A stretch of 64,000 nucleotides of DNA. Origin: Rhodococcus qingshengii. GTDB taxonomy: Bacteria; Actinomycetota; Actinomycetes; Mycobacteriales; Mycobacteriaceae. The stretch spans positions 733,626-797,625 of the forward strand of contig NZ_JAJNCL010000002.1 of NCBI RefSeq assembly GCF_021025955.1, in the 5' to 3' direction. The position numbers and the translations under genes were made by a program. The stretch's first letter is position 1; the number at the start of each line of letters is the position of its first letter. Positions 1 through 9,110 of this stretch are shown piece by piece. The notes under the pieces are model-generated. The model was not told where the DNA came from. It did not search any database and saw nothing but the letters and a program-made list of their open reading frames with translations.

Positions 1-529
1 TCGCGTAGGCATCGCTGCGGTGCACGGATGGCAGGGTCGCGATCATCGGCAGTTCCGGCCGCATGTACTCCAACGCGTTTCGCGAGCTTTCCAGATACTC
101 GACGCTCAGCTTGGGAGGAAGGGCGACCGGGCGGCCCAGAGGTGCAAGCCGCGGCTGCAGCCACTGATAGCCCTCGCGCACCACGCGTCGAAGCGCCGGA
201 GGACGAACGTAGCGGATGGTCTCGCGGAGCGCGGTAGGCAATGGGGACGGCAGCGAGTCCATACCGCCGACCGCGAACACGACGGCGCCGGCCCGCGGCA
301 CCGCCGCCCACACACGAGGATCCTGAGTCAGTGCCCACCACGCGTCGCGGCACGTCCAGCCGATACGCGCGACCAACTCGACATCCCAGCCGAGTTCGTC
401 GGCCACGATGTTGGGCCAGATGCGTGGATGATCTGCCGCGAGGCCGCCTTTGGGGCCGAAATACGACAGCGAATCCGCGAGCACGAGGAGGACGGGGCGC
501 TGCCCGTCGGCACTTTCAGAGGACGTCAT
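1..529 (-). CDS. octT: Diglucosylglycerate octanoyltransferase OctT (3' part outside the window)
   Basis: The gene runs off the left edge, so about 176 N-terminal residues are visible. The SGNH-hydrolase block I is clear near the start (LADSLS, nucleophile Ser at about residue 20), followed by an [20 protein letters not shown] stretch and a GGMDS motif. By family, OctT octanoylates (di)glucosylglycerate, an early intermediate of the methylglucose lipopolysaccharide (MGLP) made by mycobacteria and relatives; it is cytosolic. The ATG at 529 overlaps the end of gpgP by 14 bp, so the two are translationally linked. The partner GpgP makes glucosylglycerate in the same pathway, which supports the call. 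Identification rests on the motif and the octT-gpgP-rsfS-nadD order known from M. tuberculosis. Confidence 0.85.
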   Translation of the reverse strand, partial: MTSSESADGQRPVLLVLADSLSYFGPKGGLAADHPRIWPNIVADELGWDVELVARIGWTCRDAWWALTQDPRVWAAVPRAGAVVFAVGGMDSLPSPLPTALRETIRYVRPPALRRVVREGYQWLQPRLAPLGRPVALPPKLSVEYLESSRNALEYMRPELPMIATLPSVHRSDAYA

Positions 530-1190
530 TTGCGACACTCGCAGAAGCATTCCATACGTCGAGTCGCCACTCGATCGACTTGACGTCACCATGTCCGCTG
601 AGTTGCACCCAACTGGTGTTTCCCAATCCGCCGAGGACGGCCCAGCGATCGATGGGCAGGTCGAGCAATGCCGCTGTCAGTGCCGCGATCAAACCTCCGT
701 GCGCCACCAGAACCACGGGCCTCTCGGCCCAGTCCGGGTGCGTCTGGAGTAGTTCGTGAACTACGGGAAGGCTGCGATTAGCGACGTCGATTCGGCTTTC
801 ACCGCCGGGCGGCGCCAACGTGGCATCTGCCCGCCAGGCAGATCGCACACCGGGAGTGCGCTCGTCGACGTCGTGATGGGTCAGGCCCTGCCATTCGCCC
901 AGGTGTGTCTCACGCAGACGCGTGTCGGTGAGGACCGGAAGTCCGGCGGCATCACCGACAGCGACGGCCGTGAAGTACGCCCGACGCAGATCCGAGGACA
1001 CGATCGTCAACGGCTTGCGATCGGCGATCACCGGACCCGCACTCTTAGCCTGGGTACGCCCCAACTCCGACAGGTCGGTGTCGAGTTGCCCCTGCATCCG
1101 AGAGTCGGCGTTGTATTCGGTCTGTCCGTGACGTAGCAGGATGAGTCGGCGGACAGGGTTCGACGCCGCACTGGGCGCCGATGAAGTCAC
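516..1190 (-). CDS. gpgP: Glucosyl-3-phosphoglycerate phosphatase GpgP (histidine phosphatase family)
   Basis: A 224-residue histidine-phosphatase (phosphoglycerate-mutase fold) protein. The catalytic RHGQTEYN motif is at residues 20-27 and the second active-site His lies in VLVAHGG near residue 170. GpgP removes the phosphate from glucosyl-3-phosphoglycerate to give glucosylglycerate, the MGLP precursor. I place the start at the GTG at 1190, whose GTGA overlaps the rsfS stop by 4 bp; a longer open frame upstream only reads through rsfS in another frame. Generic annotation would be 'phosphoglycerate mutase family'; the adjacent octT makes GpgP the better call. Confidence 0.85.
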   Translation of the reverse strand: MTSSAPSAASNPVRRLILLRHGQTEYNADSRMQGQLDTDLSELGRTQAKSAGPVIADRKPLTIVSSDLRRAYFTAVAVGDAAGLPVLTDTRLRETHLGEWQGLTHHDVDERTPGVRSAWRADATLAPPGGESRIDVANRSLPVVHELLQTHPDWAERPVVLVAHGGLIAALTAALLDLPIDRWAVLGGLGNTSWVQLSGHGDVKSIEWRLDVWNASASVANDVL

Positions 1191-1633
1191 AGCGAGGGAT
1201 CCTGCGCGTCCGGCTCGGAAACCGTGTCGGTCTCGAACACCGTGTTGGCGTCGGCGGGGCCGGGACGGTTCTGTCCGAGACCTTCGACCTCGACCGTCGG
1301 GCAGTCCTTCCACAGGCGATCGAGAGCGTAGAAGTTGCGCTCCTCGTCGTGCTGGACGTGGACGACGATGTCGGCGTAGTCGAGCAGTGCCCAGCGGCCC
1401 TCGCGGGTGCCTTCACGACGGACAGGCTTGTGTCCGGCTTCGCGGAGGCGATCCTCGATGTTCTCGACGATCGAGTTGACCTGACGCTCGTTGGTCGCGG
1501 ACGCGATCACGAAGCAGTCCGTGATGACAAGCTGTTCGGACACATCGAGCACCACCACTTCGGTGGCCAGCTTCTCGTCGGCTGCCAGGGCCGCGATGCG
1601 TGCCATGTCGATGGCTTCGGTGTTTGCGCTCAC
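1187..1633 (-). CDS. rsfS: Ribosome silencing factor RsfS
   Basis: A 148-residue RsfS/Iojap/DUF143 protein. The conserved core DVSEQLVITDCFVIASA, then WALLDYADIVVHVQ and the RNFYALDRLW block, spans residues 28-110. RsfS binds L14 on the 50S subunit and blocks subunit joining when nutrients are short. The acidic C-terminal tail (about 30 residues) is variable and looks unstructured. It lies directly downstream of nadD, the usual bacterial pairing, with a 74-bp gap at 1634-1707, and overlaps gpgP by 4 bp. Confidence 0.95.
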   Translation of the reverse strand: MSANTEAIDMARIAALAADEKLATEVVVLDVSEQLVITDCFVIASATNERQVNSIVENIEDRLREAGHKPVRREGTREGRWALLDYADIVVHVQHDEERNFYALDRLWKDCPTVEVEGLGQNRPGPADANTVFETDTVSEPDAQDPSL

Positions 1634-1707
1634 TCGATGTTCTCCAGTTTCGTCTTCAGAAAATACATATTGTTCTCGGCAAGCGAGAACGTGTTTTTAG
1701 TTCTCGG

Positions 1708-2427
1708 CTAGCTCGAGTCGGTTGCGCCCGGGACGGCTTCCGACTTCCCCGGCGCGGGCTCCGACATCGTTGTAGCTCCGTCGCGGCGCTCCGCGTCGAC
1801 AGGTCGATACAGGTTCCGCTTCGAGATGTACTGCACCACTCCGTCCGGCACCAGGTACCAGACGGGGCGGTCTTCACTTGCCCGACGCCGACATTCGGTC
1901 GACGAAATGGCAAGTGCCGGAATCTCTATCAACGTGACCGCGTCGGCGGGCATGGTGTCGAGGTGACCGGCCAGGTGTTCGGCATTGAGATCGAAACCCG
2001 GTCGCGATACCCCGACGAACTTCGCCAATGCGAACAACTCTTCCCAATCTTGCCAGGAAAGGATGCTGGCCAGCGCATCGGCACCGGTGATGAAGAAGAG
2101 TTCGGCGTCGGGGTGGTAGGCCCGGAGGTCTCGCAGTGTGTCCACGGTGTACGTGACTTTCTCACGATCGACATCGACCCGAGAGACGGAAAACCGCGGG
2201 TTGGAGGCGGTGGCGATGACCGTCATGAGGTAACGGTCCTCGGCAGGACTGACGCCCTTCCCCTGCTTCTGCCAGGGCCGTCCGGTGGGGACGAAGATCA
2301 CTTCGTCGAGTCCGAACCTGTCGGCGACCTCACTGGCCGCAACGAGGTGCCCATGGTGAATGGGGTCGAAAGTGCCACCCATCACTCCGAGGCGTCGAGC
2401 ACGTTCCACCGATAGTCCCTTCTGCAC
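1708..2427 (-). CDS. nadD: Nicotinate-nucleotide adenylyltransferase NadD
   Basis: A 239-residue nucleotidyltransferase that converts nicotinate mononucleotide to deamido-NAD in NAD synthesis. Signature blocks are [12 protein letters not shown] (residues 17-28, the HxGH type ATP site), [10 protein letters not shown], and ISSTECRRR near residue 190, which is the ISSTxIR motif with Glu-Cys in place of the usual hydrophobic pair. The GTG at 2427 gives about 14 residues before the Rossmann strand; an internal GTG (SVERARR) is a possible alternative start. The final 25-30 residues are low complexity and probably disordered. Confidence 0.95.
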   Translation of the reverse strand: MQKGLSVERARRLGVMGGTFDPIHHGHLVAASEVADRFGLDEVIFVPTGRPWQKQGKGVSPAEDRYLMTVIATASNPRFSVSRVDVDREKVTYTVDTLRDLRAYHPDAELFFITGADALASILSWQDWEELFALAKFVGVSRPGFDLNAEHLAGHLDTMPADAVTLIEIPALAISSTECRRRASEDRPVWYLVPDGVVQYISKRNLYRPVDAERRDGATTMSEPAPGKSEAVPGATDSS

Positions 2428-2445
2428 GAGTGTCGAGCTTACGGG

Positions 2446-3909
2446 TCAGACCGGCAGCAGTCGGGACACGACTTCAGCGAGCTGCTGGGCCGAGCGGCAC
2501 TCATGCATGCTGATGACCTCGTTGTAGACCTTTGCAGCGGAGTCGCCCGTCCCCCATTGCCCCTTCGGCTCAGGGTTTAGCCAGTGCGCGTGCTTGGCTA
2601 CTGCCACCATCTGCGACAGCGACTGGAGGTTGGGGTCGCGGTAGTTGTTGCGACCGTCGCCCAGGACCAACAGCGACGTGCGACTGGTGATGCTCTGCGC
2701 GAACTTCTCCTGGAACACACCGAAAGCGTGTCCGTAGTCGGAGTGGCCGTCATAGGTGATCAGTTCGGCTTCACGCACCATCCGTGACATCGCGGACCCG
2801 AGGTCTGCGTTCGAGTCGAAGAACCGCGTGACCTCGTCGGTCGTGTCGATGAACGCGAACACCCGCACGCGCGAGAACTGCTCGCGCAAGGCGTTCACGA
2901 GCAGCAGGGTGAAATGGCTGAACCCTGCCACCGAGCCGGATACGTCGCACATCACCACAAGTTCGGGCCGCGCTCGCTTCGGCTTGCGCTGCACCAGATC
3001 GATCGGCACTCCACCCGTCGACATGGACTTGCGCAAGGTTCGACGCAGGTCGATCGAACCCGCGCGGGAGCGGCTACGACGCACAGCGAGACGGCTGGCC
3101 AGCAGACGAGCCAGGGGGGCGACGTTCTTCTTCAGCGTGGTCAGTTCGGCGTCGGAGGCCCGCAGGAAGTCGACTTCCTCGGCGAGTTTCGGAACGCCGT
3201 ACGTGGCGACCCGTTCCTTGCCCAGATTCTCAGCGGTGCGTCGACGCGTTTCCTTCTCGACCATCTTGCGGAAGTCCGCGATGCGCTGCGCTGCCGTGCG
3301 CTTGGCGACCTCGGATTGATAGTCGGAGTTGTCCTTGCCTTCGGACCCGGAACCCTCTTGGTTGCCGAGTAGACCCTGCAGGATCTTGTTGAGCAAAGTC
3401 TCCGGCGCGACGTCGCGCAGTGCCTGGTAAGCGGAGAACGACGGGCCGTTGCTCGACTGGTACTGCCCGAGTTCCTCGACCATTGCCGCGGTGAGAAGTT
3501 CGGTCAACGCCATCGCCTCGTCGCTGCCGTCTGTCAGCAATTCGGCGATCAGCTCACGCAAGGCCTGCAGATCGATCGAACCGTCGGGCTTACGCGGCAG
3601 TGACACGTCGACGTCTCCGACCGCCCGGTCACCGATCGCTTTGGGGAACCACAGATCGAAGACGGCGTCGAACGTGGCCCGGTGGGTCGGCCTGCGCAGG
3701 AGCGAGCACGCCAGCCCTTCACGAAGAGCCTCACGATCGAGCAGATCGAGAACCGACATGACCTGACCGGCGTCGACGGTCTCGGACGGTCCGACCATGA
3801 TTCCGCGTCGTCGCAGCGCCTCGACAAAATCGACGAGGTGACCGGGAATCCCGTGCGGCGCTGCCAGGCCGCCAGGCGAAAGCGGCGACGTCGATCCTGC
3901 GGGAGCCAT
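2446..3909 (-). CDS. VWA domain-containing CoxE-like protein
   Basis: A 487-residue protein with a C-terminal von Willebrand A domain whose MIDAS starts at VVMCDVSGSVAG (DxSxS, around residue 310). The N-terminal half is the helical CoxE-like region (VDFVEALRRRGIMVGPSE). A basic stretch RRSRSRAGSIDLRRTLRKSM precedes the VWA domain, as in the VWA-CoxE family. It follows the MoxR ATPase by 8 bp, so the two form one unit. MoxR/VWA pairs act as chaperone-like systems that insert metals or activate enzymes; the client is unknown. M. tuberculosis carries the same pair (Rv2425c/Rv2426c) beside proA. No signal peptide, so probably cytosolic. Confidence 0.85.
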   Translation of the reverse strand: MAPAGSTSPLSPGGLAAPHGIPGHLVDFVEALRRRGIMVGPSETVDAGQVMSVLDLLDREALREGLACSLLRRPTHRATFDAVFDLWFPKAIGDRAVGDVDVSLPRKPDGSIDLQALRELIAELLTDGSDEAMALTELLTAAMVEELGQYQSSNGPSFSAYQALRDVAPETLLNKILQGLLGNQEGSGSEGKDNSDYQSEVAKRTAAQRIADFRKMVEKETRRRTAENLGKERVATYGVPKLAEEVDFLRASDAELTTLKKNVAPLARLLASRLAVRRSRSRAGSIDLRRTLRKSMSTGGVPIDLVQRKPKRARPELVVMCDVSGSVAGFSHFTLLLVNALREQFSRVRVFAFIDTTDEVTRFFDSNADLGSAMSRMVREAELITYDGHSDYGHAFGVFQEKFAQSITSRTSLLVLGDGRNNYRDPNLQSLSQMVAVAKHAHWLNPEPKGQWGTGDSAAKVYNEVISMHECRSAQQLAEVVSRLLPV

Positions 3910-3917
3910 GTCAGACC

Positions 3918-4799
3918 TCAGTTCAGCCGAAGTTCAGCGGCGGCACGCACCTGGTCCGACTGGTGCTTGAGTATGACGCCGAGCGTGGCGCGAACGGCAT
4001 CGTCGTCGAGAGTGTCCATGCCCAGAGCCAGGAGTGTGCGGCCCCAGTCGATGGTCTCCGACACCGAAGGGACCTTCTTGAGCTGCATTCCGCGAAGAAC
4101 ACGAATGGTGTTGACCAGCTGCTCGGCAATCGCTTCGGGCAGTTCCGGCACCCGACTGGCGAGGATGCGGCGCTCGAGGTCCGCATCCGGGAAGTCGAGA
4201 TGCAGGAAGAGGCAACGACGCTTGAGTGCCTCGGAGAGTTCGCGAGTGGCATTCGAGGTCAACACAGTGAAGGGCTTGCGGGTGGCGGTAATAGTTCCGA
4301 GTTCGGGGATCGTGACCGCGAAGTCGCTGAGCACTTCGAGGAGCAGACCTTCGATCTCGACGTCGGCCTTGTCGGTCTCGTCGATCAACAGGACTGTCGG
4401 GTCTTCGCGGCGAATCGCCTTGAGCAGTGGACGCGCGAGAAGGAATTCCTCCGAGAACACATCGGCCTTGGTGGAATCCCAGCTGTGGTCGGAGCCGGAC
4501 TGGATGCGCAGGATCTGCTTCGCGTGGTTCCACTCGTACAGCGCACGAGCCTCGTCGACACCCTCGTAGCACTGCAAACGCACCAGTTCGGCACCCGTGG
4601 TCTGCGCGACCGCGCGGGCGAGTTCTGTCTTTCCGACACCGGCCGGGCCCTCGATGAGCAGCGGCTTGCCCAGGCGGTCGGCCAGGAACACCGAGGTGGC
4701 CGTGGCCTTGTCGGACAGGTAGCCGGTTTCGGCCAGACGTTCGATCACGTCGTCGACGGTCGAGAAGAACGGCGTCGTGTCGGGAAGTGCTCGGTCCAC
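3918..4799 (-). CDS. MoxR-family AAA+ ATPase
   Basis: A 293-residue AAA+ ATPase with Walker A GPAGVGKTEL (around residues 53-62), Walker B VLLIDETDKAD (around 136-146), sensor 1 LTSNATRELSEALKRR with its arginine finger, and a small C-terminal lid. The GTG start at 4799 has a good ribosome site (AAGGAG, 6-7 bp upstream). It is immediately followed by the VWA protein, the standard MoxR-VWA partnership in which the ATPase remodels a client presented by the MIDAS protein. Substrate unknown. Confidence 0.9.
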   Translation of the reverse strand: MDRALPDTTPFFSTVDDVIERLAETGYLSDKATATSVFLADRLGKPLLIEGPAGVGKTELARAVAQTTGAELVRLQCYEGVDEARALYEWNHAKQILRIQSGSDHSWDSTKADVFSEEFLLARPLLKAIRREDPTVLLIDETDKADVEIEGLLLEVLSDFAVTIPELGTITATRKPFTVLTSNATRELSEALKRRCLFLHLDFPDADLERRILASRVPELPEAIAEQLVNTIRVLRGMQLKKVPSVSETIDWGRTLLALGMDTLDDDAVRATLGVILKHQSDQVRAAAELRLN

Positions 4800-4838
4800 G
4801 GTTAACTCCTTGAGAGGTGGGGCAAGTCTGGTGAAAGA

Positions 4839-6125
4839 TCAGGCGGGTCGGGTGTGCCCGTCGCCCCAGACGATCCACTTCGTGGACGTCAGTTCCGGCA
4901 GCCCCATGGGGCCGCGCGCGTGCAGTTTCTGGGTGGAGATGCCGATCTCGGCGCCGAATCCGAACTGTTCACCGTCGGTGAATGCAGTCGACGCGTTGAC
5001 CATCACTGCCGCGGCGTCGACGCGAGCGGTGAACTCGCGGGCAGCCGAGAGATCGGACGTCACGATGGCTTCGGTGTGGCCCGTTCCGTACTGGTCGATG
5101 TGCTCGACGGCAGCGTCCAAGTCCTTGACGACCTTGAGAGCGACGTCGAGGGTGAGGTATTCCTTCGACCAGTCGTCCTCGGTGGCGGGGACCAGTCCCG
5201 GCAGATCACCGTGCACTACAACGTCGTGCATCTGGAGCGCTTCAAGCAGCTTCGGCACGGCGGTCTCGGCGATCGCAGCGTCGACCAGCACGGTTTCGGC
5301 TGTATTGCAGACACTGGGCCGACGGGTCTTGGAGTTGAGAAGAATCTTCTCGGCCATCAGGAGATCGGCGGCCGAGTGAACGTAGACGTGGCAGTTGCCG
5401 ACACCGGTCTCGATGGTGGGCACGGTGGCATCACGCACGACTGCGCTGATCAAGCCGGCACCGCCGCGCGGGATGACTACGTCGACGAGGCCGCGGGCCT
5501 GGATGAGGTGTGTGACCGTCGACCGATCCGCACTCGGCAGAAGTTGAACGGAGTCCTCGGGGAGGCCCTGAGCAACCAACGACGCGCGCAGCGCCTCCAC
5601 CAACGATTCGTTGGACTTGACTGCCGAGGACGAACCACGAAGCAGCGCAGCATTTCCCGACTTGAGAGTCAGCCCGAAAGCGTCGACGGTGACATTGGGG
5701 CGAGCCTCGTAGACCATGCCGACGACACCGAGCGGAACGCGCTGCTGGCGTAGTTCCAAGCCGTTCGGCAGAGTTGATCCACGAAGCACCTCACCGATCG
5801 GATCGGGTAGCCCTGCAACCTGACGCAAACCCGACGCGATGCCCTCGATCCGGTCAGCGGTCAGCCGAAGGCGGTCGAGCAGTGATTCCTCGGTGCCACC
5901 GGCCTTCGCAGTGTCGATATCGAGAGCGTTGGCCGCGAGAATCCGATCACTGGCCGCGAGTACCGCGTCGGCTGCGCTGTGGAGCGCCGCGTCCTTCTGC
6001 GCGGTGGTCAGCAGAGCCAGGACGCGCGAGGCCTTACGGGCTCGGCGGGCGGCGTCGTGCACGGCGGCCTTGGTGTCGGACGCATTCGAGTCGACGGTTT
6101 CTGCGGTGGATGTCACAGCGGTCAT
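4839..6125 (-). CDS. proA: Gamma-glutamyl phosphate reductase ProA
   Basis: A 428-residue aldehyde-dehydrogenase-fold enzyme that reduces gamma-glutamyl phosphate to glutamate semialdehyde with NADPH, the second step of proline synthesis. Visible motifs are [19 protein letters not shown] (residues 131-149), GVGNCHVYV, and the catalytic Cys273 in [11 protein letters not shown]. Length is normal. The first-step gene proB is about 12 kb away beside obg, as in mycobacteria, so proline genes are split. The gap to the downstream MoxR gene is 39 bp and it may head that transcript. Confidence 0.95.
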   Translation of the reverse strand: MTAVTSTAETVDSNASDTKAAVHDAARRARKASRVLALLTTAQKDAALHSAADAVLAASDRILAANALDIDTAKAGGTEESLLDRLRLTADRIEGIASGLRQVAGLPDPIGEVLRGSTLPNGLELRQQRVPLGVVGMVYEARPNVTVDAFGLTLKSGNAALLRGSSSAVKSNESLVEALRASLVAQGLPEDSVQLLPSADRSTVTHLIQARGLVDVVIPRGGAGLISAVVRDATVPTIETGVGNCHVYVHSAADLLMAEKILLNSKTRRPSVCNTAETVLVDAAIAETAVPKLLEALQMHDVVVHGDLPGLVPATEDDWSKEYLTLDVALKVVKDLDAAVEHIDQYGTGHTEAIVTSDLSAAREFTARVDAAAVMVNASTAFTDGEQFGFGAEIGISTQKLHARGPMGLPELTSTKWIVWGDGHTRPA

Positions 6126-6185
6126 GAATACACATTAACCACCCACCGTGGCGGCCTGCTCGGCGGAACAAGGCTGTGACCACCC

Positions 6186-6270
6186 GAGAACAATTCGGCG
6201 GACCGCCTGAGAACAATTCGGCGGACCGCCTGAGAACAATTCGGCGGACCGCCGGGGAACAATTCCGGCG
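6186..6270. repeat. 23-bp tandem repeat, three full copies plus a partial
   Basis: Three near-identical 23-bp units at 6186-6208, 6209-6231 and 6232-6254 are followed by a 16-bp degenerate copy at 6255-6270. Each unit reads GAGAACAATTCGGCGG then ACCGCCT and carries a small inverted repeat GGCGG-A-CCGCC. The array lies in the divergent space between proA and the old yellow enzyme, about 60 bp upstream of both starts, so it could carry repeated operators or simply be a VNTR. The rest of 6126-6320 shows no gene. Confidence 0.9.
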
Positions 6271-6320
6271 CGACGCACTGTTGCACCCACCGACCTTCTT
6301 CTTCGAGTCAGGAGCCATCC

Positions 6321-7424
6321 GTGAGTGTGTTGTTCGAGCCATTGACCCTGCGCGGCGTCACCATCCCGAACCGCGTCTGGATGGCACCGATGTGCCAGTA
6401 CTCGGCTGACGTCATCGGCGACAAGGTCGGAGTGCCCAACGAGTGGCATCGCACGCACTTGGTGAGCCGCGCGATCGGCGGCACCGGCCTGATTCTCACC
6501 GAGGCGACGGCCGTCAGTCCCGAAGGCCGGATATCGGCAGCTGATCTGGGAATTTGGAACGACACGCAGGCGCAAGCCTTCGCCGAGATCAACGCACAAC
6601 TCGCCTACTTCGGCGCAGTGCCTGGGATCCAGTTGGCACACGCCGGACGCAAAGCGTCGACGCAGGTTCCGTGGCGCGGAGGCAAGAGCCTGCCAGCCGA
6701 TGACCGTCTGTCCTGGCAGACAGTGGCTCCCAGCGCGGTTCCGTTCGGTCATCTCGCCGATCCGGTCGAGCTCACCACCGAGGGGATCGAAAAGGTCGTC
6801 GCGAACTTCGCAGCGGCGGCAACCCGCGCACTGAAGGCCGAATTCAAGGTCGTGGAAATTCACGCGGCTCACGGATACCTGATCCATCAGTTCCTCTCCC
6901 CCGAGAGCAACAAGCGAACTGACCGCTACGGCGGAAGCTTCGAGAACCGCATTCGGTTGCTCCTGGAAATCCTGAGTGCAGTCCGCGAGGTGTGGCCGGC
7001 CGAGTTGCCGCTCTTCGTCCGGGTCTCGGCGACGGATTGGCTGACGGAAGAGCGCGGACTGGAGGTCGACAGCTGGACCGCCGATCAGACCGTTGCCCTC
7101 GCCAACATCCTCTCCGACTACGGAGTCGATCTCGTCGACGTCTCCACCGGCGGTAATTCACCGGCGGCGCAGATTCCGGTGGAACCGGGATACCAGGTTC
7201 CGTTCGCCCGTCGGCTACAGAACGAGAGCCTGCTACCGGCCGCCGCCGTCGGCCTCATCACCGAACCCGAACAGGCCGAGAAGATCGTCGAGGACGGTAG
7301 CGCCGTGGCTGTGCTCCTCGGCCGCGAGCTGCTGCGTGATCCCTACTGGGCGCGCCGGGCGGCCCGGGAACTGAACGCCGAGGTAGGACCACATATCCCG
7401 TCGCAGTACGCCCGCGCCTTCTAG
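6321..7424 (+). CDS. NADH:flavin oxidoreductase, YqjM-like old yellow enzyme
   Basis: A 367-residue FMN-dependent TIM-barrel ene-reductase. The N-terminal PNRVWMAPMCQYSA carries Cys25, the redox-tuning cysteine typical of the YqjM (thermophilic-like) class, and HAAHGYLIHQFLSP (around residue 178) contains the paired histidines that bind substrate. RTDRYGGSFENR is the family signature. It reduces activated C=C bonds with NAD(P)H; the physiological substrate is unknown. The GTG start at 6321 has AGGAG 7 bp upstream. A strong hairpin follows downstream. Confidence 0.9.
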   Translation: MSVLFEPLTLRGVTIPNRVWMAPMCQYSADVIGDKVGVPNEWHRTHLVSRAIGGTGLILTEATAVSPEGRISAADLGIWNDTQAQAFAEINAQLAYFGAVPGIQLAHAGRKASTQVPWRGGKSLPADDRLSWQTVAPSAVPFGHLADPVELTTEGIEKVVANFAAAATRALKAEFKVVEIHAAHGYLIHQFLSPESNKRTDRYGGSFENRIRLLLEILSAVREVWPAELPLFVRVSATDWLTEERGLEVDSWTADQTVALANILSDYGVDLVDVSTGGNSPAAQIPVEPGYQVPFARRLQNESLLPAAAVGLITEPEQAEKIVEDGSAVAVLLGRELLRDPYWARRAARELNAEVGPHIPSQYARAF

Positions 7425-7481
7425 CCCGAAAATCGGCTCCCGCGCACAACTTTGATAGCGTAAGCGTCTTACTTGCCGGTA

Positions 7482-7506
7482 GTCCGGAGCCCTGTGGGCT
7501 CCGGAC
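7482..7506 (+). terminator. GC-rich perfect hairpin after the OYE gene (terminator or leader element)
   Basis: An 11-bp perfect stem, GTCCGGAGCCC then GGGCTCCGGAC, with a TGT loop lies 58 bp after the OYE stop. No T tract follows, so it may be a weak terminator or the first helix of the leader of the transporter gene. The rest of 7507-7667 is GC-rich with further short complementary stretches and no open frame I trust. I could not match it to a riboswitch consensus. Confidence 0.45.
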
Positions 7507-7667
7507 ACTGCCGCGGGCCAGAGCCGTGCGACGGGGGTCGCAACGAGCCACAGGGCACGCGGACGCTCGATTTCCCGACCGGCTCATCGGCGAGTGGGCA
7601 ACGAAAAGATGCGTGCATCAGGTACGTGCCCCGCTCGGTTCGATGATTGCGCTGGGGAGCGCATGTC

Positions 7668-9110
7668 ATGACTACACCAGAGAACTCGATCAGCGCTCTC
7701 GAAGTGGCCGAATCACCCGATGTCTGCGTCACCGACAATGCGTCCGTCAAGCGCGCTGTCAAGGCGACGATGCTCGGAAATGCCATGGAGTGGTTCGATT
7801 TCGGCGTTTACGCATATCTAGCTACCACTATCGGAAAAGTGTTCTTCCCGGACGCGAGCGGAAGCGCTCAACTCCTCTCTACCTTTGCAATTTTTGCGGC
7901 AGCCTTCATCGTCCGCCCACTCGGCGGATTGTTCTTCGGTCCACTCGGTGACCGCATCGGACGCAAGAAAGTCCTGGCCACCACCATCATTCTGATGGCG
8001 GGCAGTACCTTCGCCATCGGCCTCATCCCGAGCTACGAATCCATCGGTATCGCCGCCCCGATCCTGCTGGTACTCCTACGCCTACTGCAGGGCTTTTCCA
8101 CCGGCGGCGAATACGGCGGGGCCAGTACGTTCGTCGCCGAATACGCACCGGACAAACGGCGCGGCTTCTTCGCCAGCTTCCTCGAATTCGGCACCCTGGC
8201 AGGATATGTGGCGGCAGCGGGCATCGTCACGATCATCCAGACCGTCGTCAGCGCCGAAGACCTCCTCCAGTGGGGCTGGCGCATCCCCTTCCTCATTGCC
8301 GGGCCGCTGGGTCTCATCGGCCTGTATCTCCGTCTGCGCTTGGAAGAAACCCCCGCGTTCCAGATGATGGAGCAGGCCGAAGAACGCTCCCTCGCAGACG
8401 AATCCACCGGCAGGAAACTGCGCGAAACTCTCGTCGACAACTGGCGACCGCTCGTCCTGTGCATCGTTCTCGTGGCCACGTACAACATCGCTCACTACGG
8501 CCTGCTCAGCTACATGCCGACGTACCTGACAAACACGTTGGGCTACGACGAATCCCACGGACTCATCCTGATGATCATCGTCATGATCGTGATGATGATG
8601 GGAATCAGCTACGTCGGAAAGTTCTCGGACCGAGTCGGGCGTAAACCATTGCTGCTCAGCGGCTTCATCGGATTCTTCGTCCTTTCCCTGCCCGCATACC
8701 TGCTGATCGGCGTCGGCAATTACTTGACAGTCTTCCTGGGACTCGCAATTCTCGGCGGATTGCTCCTGCTGTTCGTCGGAGTGTTCCCGTCGGTGCTGCC
8801 CGCACTGTTCCCGACCGGAATCAGGTACGGCGGCTTGGCAATCGGATACAACCTCGCGGTCTCCATCTTCGGCGGAACCACTCCCCTGGTGCTGACTGCC
8901 CTCGAAAGTGCAACGGGCAGCAACCTGGTCGCGCCGATGTACATGATGATCGCCGCAGTGATCGGCGGTATCGCGGTACTGCTCATCCCCGAGACGGCCC
9001 GCAAGCCACTCGACGGTTCGCCGCCCTCCGTCGCCACCGACGAGGAAGCACGTCGGATCATCCGCAAGGTTCGCCGAAAGAGAATGAAGGCCGATAGCCT
9101 CGAGGTATGA
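7668..9110 (+). CDS. MHS/MFS transporter, ProP-like metabolite:H+ symporter
   Basis: A 480-residue protein with 12 predicted membrane segments. MHS-family landmarks are GNAMEWFDFGVY (helix 1), GPLGDRIGRKK (loop 2-3), LQGFSTGGEYGGASTFVAEY (helix 4) and SDRVGRKP after helix 8. The ATG at 7668 follows GGGGAG with a 9-bp gap and is preferred to the ATG 21 bp upstream. Its stop overlaps the start of a PfkB-family sugar kinase (ATGA), so import and phosphorylation are coupled. Most annotation would say 'proline/betaine transporter ProP', but the kinase partner points to a sugar or nucleoside as substrate. Confidence 0.85.
   Translation: MTTPENSISALEVAESPDVCVTDNASVKRAVKATMLGNAMEWFDFGVYAYLATTIGKVFFPDASGSAQLLSTFAIFAAAFIVRPLGGLFFGPLGDRIGRKKVLATTIILMAGSTFAIGLIPSYESIGIAAPILLVLLRLLQGFSTGGEYGGASTFVAEYAPDKRRGFFASFLEFGTLAGYVAAAGIVTIIQTVVSAEDLLQWGWRIPFLIAGPLGLIGLYLRLRLEETPAFQMMEQAEERSLADESTGRKLRETLVDNWRPLVLCIVLVATYNIAHYGLLSYMPTYLTNTLGYDESHGLILMIIVMIVMMMGISYVGKFSDRVGRKPLLLSGFIGFFVLSLPAYLLIGVGNYLTVFLGLAILGGLLLLFVGVFPSVLPALFPTGIRYGGLAIGYNLAVSIFGGTTPLVLTALESATGSNLVAPMYMMIAAVIGGIAVLLIPETARKPLDGSPPSVATDEEARRIIRKVRRKRMKADSLEV

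Noticed and set aside
6186..6270. Insertion-sequence end or attachment site
   Set aside because: No transposase or integrase gene is near and no target duplication flanks the array.
7482..7640. Known riboswitch (c-di-AMP, cobalamin, TPP, guanidine, ZTP)
   Set aside because: I compared by eye with the consensus boxes I know and none fitted; only hairpin potential is supported.
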